Program-made: the position numbers and the translations under genes
Shown here: positions 21,149 to 22,482 of the stretch, piece after piece
Numbering within the stretch: the stretch's first letter is position 1
Layout: each line of letters opens with the position of its first letter
The notes under the pieces: generated by a model
Database searches by the model: none
Told to the model about the DNA's origin: nothing
What the model saw: the letters and a program-made list of their open reading frames with translations, nothing else
NCBI GenBank assembly: GCA_012329085.1
Contig: JAAXQB010000164.1
Coordinates: 1-22,482 of the forward strand
Length of the DNA stretch: 22,482 nt
Reading direction: 5' to 3'
Source: Methanosarcinales archaeon
GTDB taxonomy: Archaea > Halobacteriota > Methanosarcinia > Methanosarcinales > Methanosarcinaceae

Positions 21149-22477
21149 ATGAGTTCAAACTATAATAAATTAAAAAAAAATATTTTAATTAAAATATCTA
21201 TCGCATTTATTTTTACAATATTGCTATTTTCGATAAAAGAATTTGTGCCATTAATTCAAGATAATATTGCATGGGCTGCCATCATGTTTATATTATTTGG
21301 AATATTGTATTTATCGATAAATAAAGATATTGTAAAGTGGAATTCCATAATAATGGAAAAAGAAGATCTTGTTGATACCATATTTAAAAAAATGCCTCAT
21401 CCGCTTGGGATATTTTATGCAGATGAAGAATGTAGAATACAATATGCAAATGATGAATTTGGAGAACTTAGGGGATTTAGAAGTAGAGATGATATAATTG
21501 GAAAAACACCAGAAGCAATTCTTGGAGTTGAAAAAAGTATTGTAAGAAAGGTGCTTGAAACAGGAGAAACTATTATAAATAGGCGGAGAGACCCTATTAT
21601 GAATTATAAAGGAGATGTTTTGCACCATATAATTTCTTGTATTCCAATAAAAAATAAAATGGGAAAAATAAAAGGAGTTCTTGAAATTCTAATAGATGTC
21701 ACAAAGCTTATTGAACAAGAAGAATTGACCCATCAAATACTTAAAACTATTCCATACCCATCAAGTGTTTTCTTTGTTAATACAGAATATAAAATTAGTT
21801 ATGCCAATGATGAATTTGCAAAACTTAGAGGATTTAAGGAAGGAGAAGATATTATATGGAAAGAACCAGAAGAAATTCTTGGAGTTGAGAAAAGTATTAT
21901 TCGTGAAGTAATTGATACTAAAAAGGCAATAATTAATGAGAAAAGAGATCCGATTATTGACCACAAGGGCAATAAATTATACCACCTCATATCCTGCCTT
22001 CCTATAAAAGATAATATGGGTAAATTATTGGGGGCACTTGAAGTATTAACTGATATTACAAAGCATAGGGCACAAGAAGAACTTACTAAACAAATCATTA
22101 GAAAAATGCCATATCCAACACATGTTGTATTTATTGATACTGATAAAAAAATACGATATGCAGATGAGGATTTTACAAAATTTGTTAAAGCCAAATCTGT
22201 TGAAGATTTAATAGGAAAGCGTATAAGTGAAGTATTGGATGACGAAGATATAAAGAAGCCAATTACTGAAATGGTAATAGATTATAAGGAACCTATACTT
22301 AATAAAAAACTTACACTAAAAAAGATGAGTGATTGTGGTACAAAAGAAGAATCGATTCAAGTAGTAGTATCTTGCATTCCAATTGAAGATGAAGATAGTA
22401 ATTTGGTGGGTGCATTAGAAACATTTATTGAAATATCTGAAATAAAACATTTGTGTAAAGAATTGAAAGATGCTTAA
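21149..22477 (+). CDS. Membrane-anchored sensor with three PAS domains, no output domain
   Basis: 442 residues. Two transmembrane helices (about 13-32, ILIKISIAFIFTILLFSIKE; about 41-58) enclose a very short outer loop. Three PAS domains follow (about 70-185, 195-310, 318-432), each starting MPxPxxVFF/MPHPLGIF-like and ending SCxPIxDxxGxxxGALE. PAS1 and PAS2 are closely alike (YANDEF, LRGF, ILGVEKSI and KRDPI/RRDPI shared), a fairly recent duplication; PAS3 is more diverged. All three carry a Cys in SCIPI/SCLPI. No histidine kinase, receiver, GGDEF or methyl-accepting region follows: the frame ends CKELKDA-stop. In Methanosarcinales such PAS runs usually lead into kinase or chemoreceptor domains, so the protein may be truncated or may signal to a partner just beyond the window. 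AGGTAACGAAAA before the ATG is a weak ribosome binding site. Confidence 0.88.
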   Translation: MSSNYNKLKKNILIKISIAFIFTILLFSIKEFVPLIQDNIAWAAIMFILFGILYLSINKDIVKWNSIIMEKEDLVDTIFKKMPHPLGIFYADEECRIQYANDEFGELRGFRSRDDIIGKTPEAILGVEKSIVRKVLETGETIINRRRDPIMNYKGDVLHHIISCIPIKNKMGKIKGVLEILIDVTKLIEQEELTHQILKTIPYPSSVFFVNTEYKISYANDEFAKLRGFKEGEDIIWKEPEEILGVEKSIIREVIDTKKAIINEKRDPIIDHKGNKLYHLISCLPIKDNMGKLLGALEVLTDITKHRAQEELTKQIIRKMPYPTHVVFIDTDKKIRYADEDFTKFVKAKSVEDLIGKRISEVLDDEDIKKPITEMVIDYKEPILNKKLTLKKMSDCGTKEESIQVVVSCIPIEDEDSNLVGALETFIEISEIKHLCKELKDA

Positions 22478-22482
22478 AATTA

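Overview
The window is archaeal and euryarchaeal. It encodes an archaeal RNA polymerase subunit (Rpo4/F), ribosomal protein L21e, Spt5 with a short SecE, Pus10, the archaeal KsgA/Dim1, Trm1, a UbiA-type archaeal lipid prenyltransferase and a [NiFe]-hydrogenase maturation protease. Protein wording, FtsZ above all, resembles Methanosarcinales and related Methanomicrobia as I remember them; I cannot name a genus. The DNA is strongly AT-rich. Summed coding length is only about 61% of the window, low for such an archaeon.

Layout. 1-1106 (minus): nadA followed by the truncated 5' end of a UbiA-family lipid gene. 2226-3047 (plus): nadC. 3418-4320 (minus): a PflX-like radical SAM protein. 5182-11374 (minus): the housekeeping series pus10, a coiled-coil gene, rpl21e, rpoF, DUF655, ksgA and a HemK-like methyltransferase. 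12195-15662 (minus): ftsZ, secE, spt5 and rpl11, with a broken membrane-protein gene and a MITE lying between spt5 and rpl11. 16324-16842 (minus): a PUA protein. 17122-18294 (plus): trm1. 19160-20349 (plus): a winged-helix regulator and a hydrogenase maturation protease. 21149-22477 (plus): a membrane-anchored triple-PAS protein.

The most unusual content lies between the genes. Nearly every intergenic gap is filled with short palindromes of two main families. Family A reads (AT)AGCTC...GAGCGTTA, with a stem-loop. Family B reads GTATATAATTT..AAATTATATAC or GTATATAACTT..AAGTTATATAC. They are often joined as an A-B unit, and at three loci A modules build arrays of 135-230 bp. Their stems show paired (compensatory) changes. 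A third element is a 113-bp MITE-like sequence with 11-bp terminal inverted repeats and 3-bp target duplications. It occurs twice, and one copy is interrupted by exactly one 78-bp family-A element. The other copy is therefore a natural empty site, and the comparison shows that family A is or was mobile.

Synthesis. Gene order in the translation/transcription clusters is conserved, but most genes are now separated by repeat-filled gaps of 100-1200 bp. Six genes have the GAGCTAT end of an A element pointing at their start codon, usually running straight into an A/T tract that looks like a TATA box. One gene (ksgA) takes its stop codon from an A element. I infer that repeat expansion has broken up operons and that the repeats now supply gene ends and perhaps promoters. 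No rRNA, tRNA, CRISPR array or intact transposase gene was seen.
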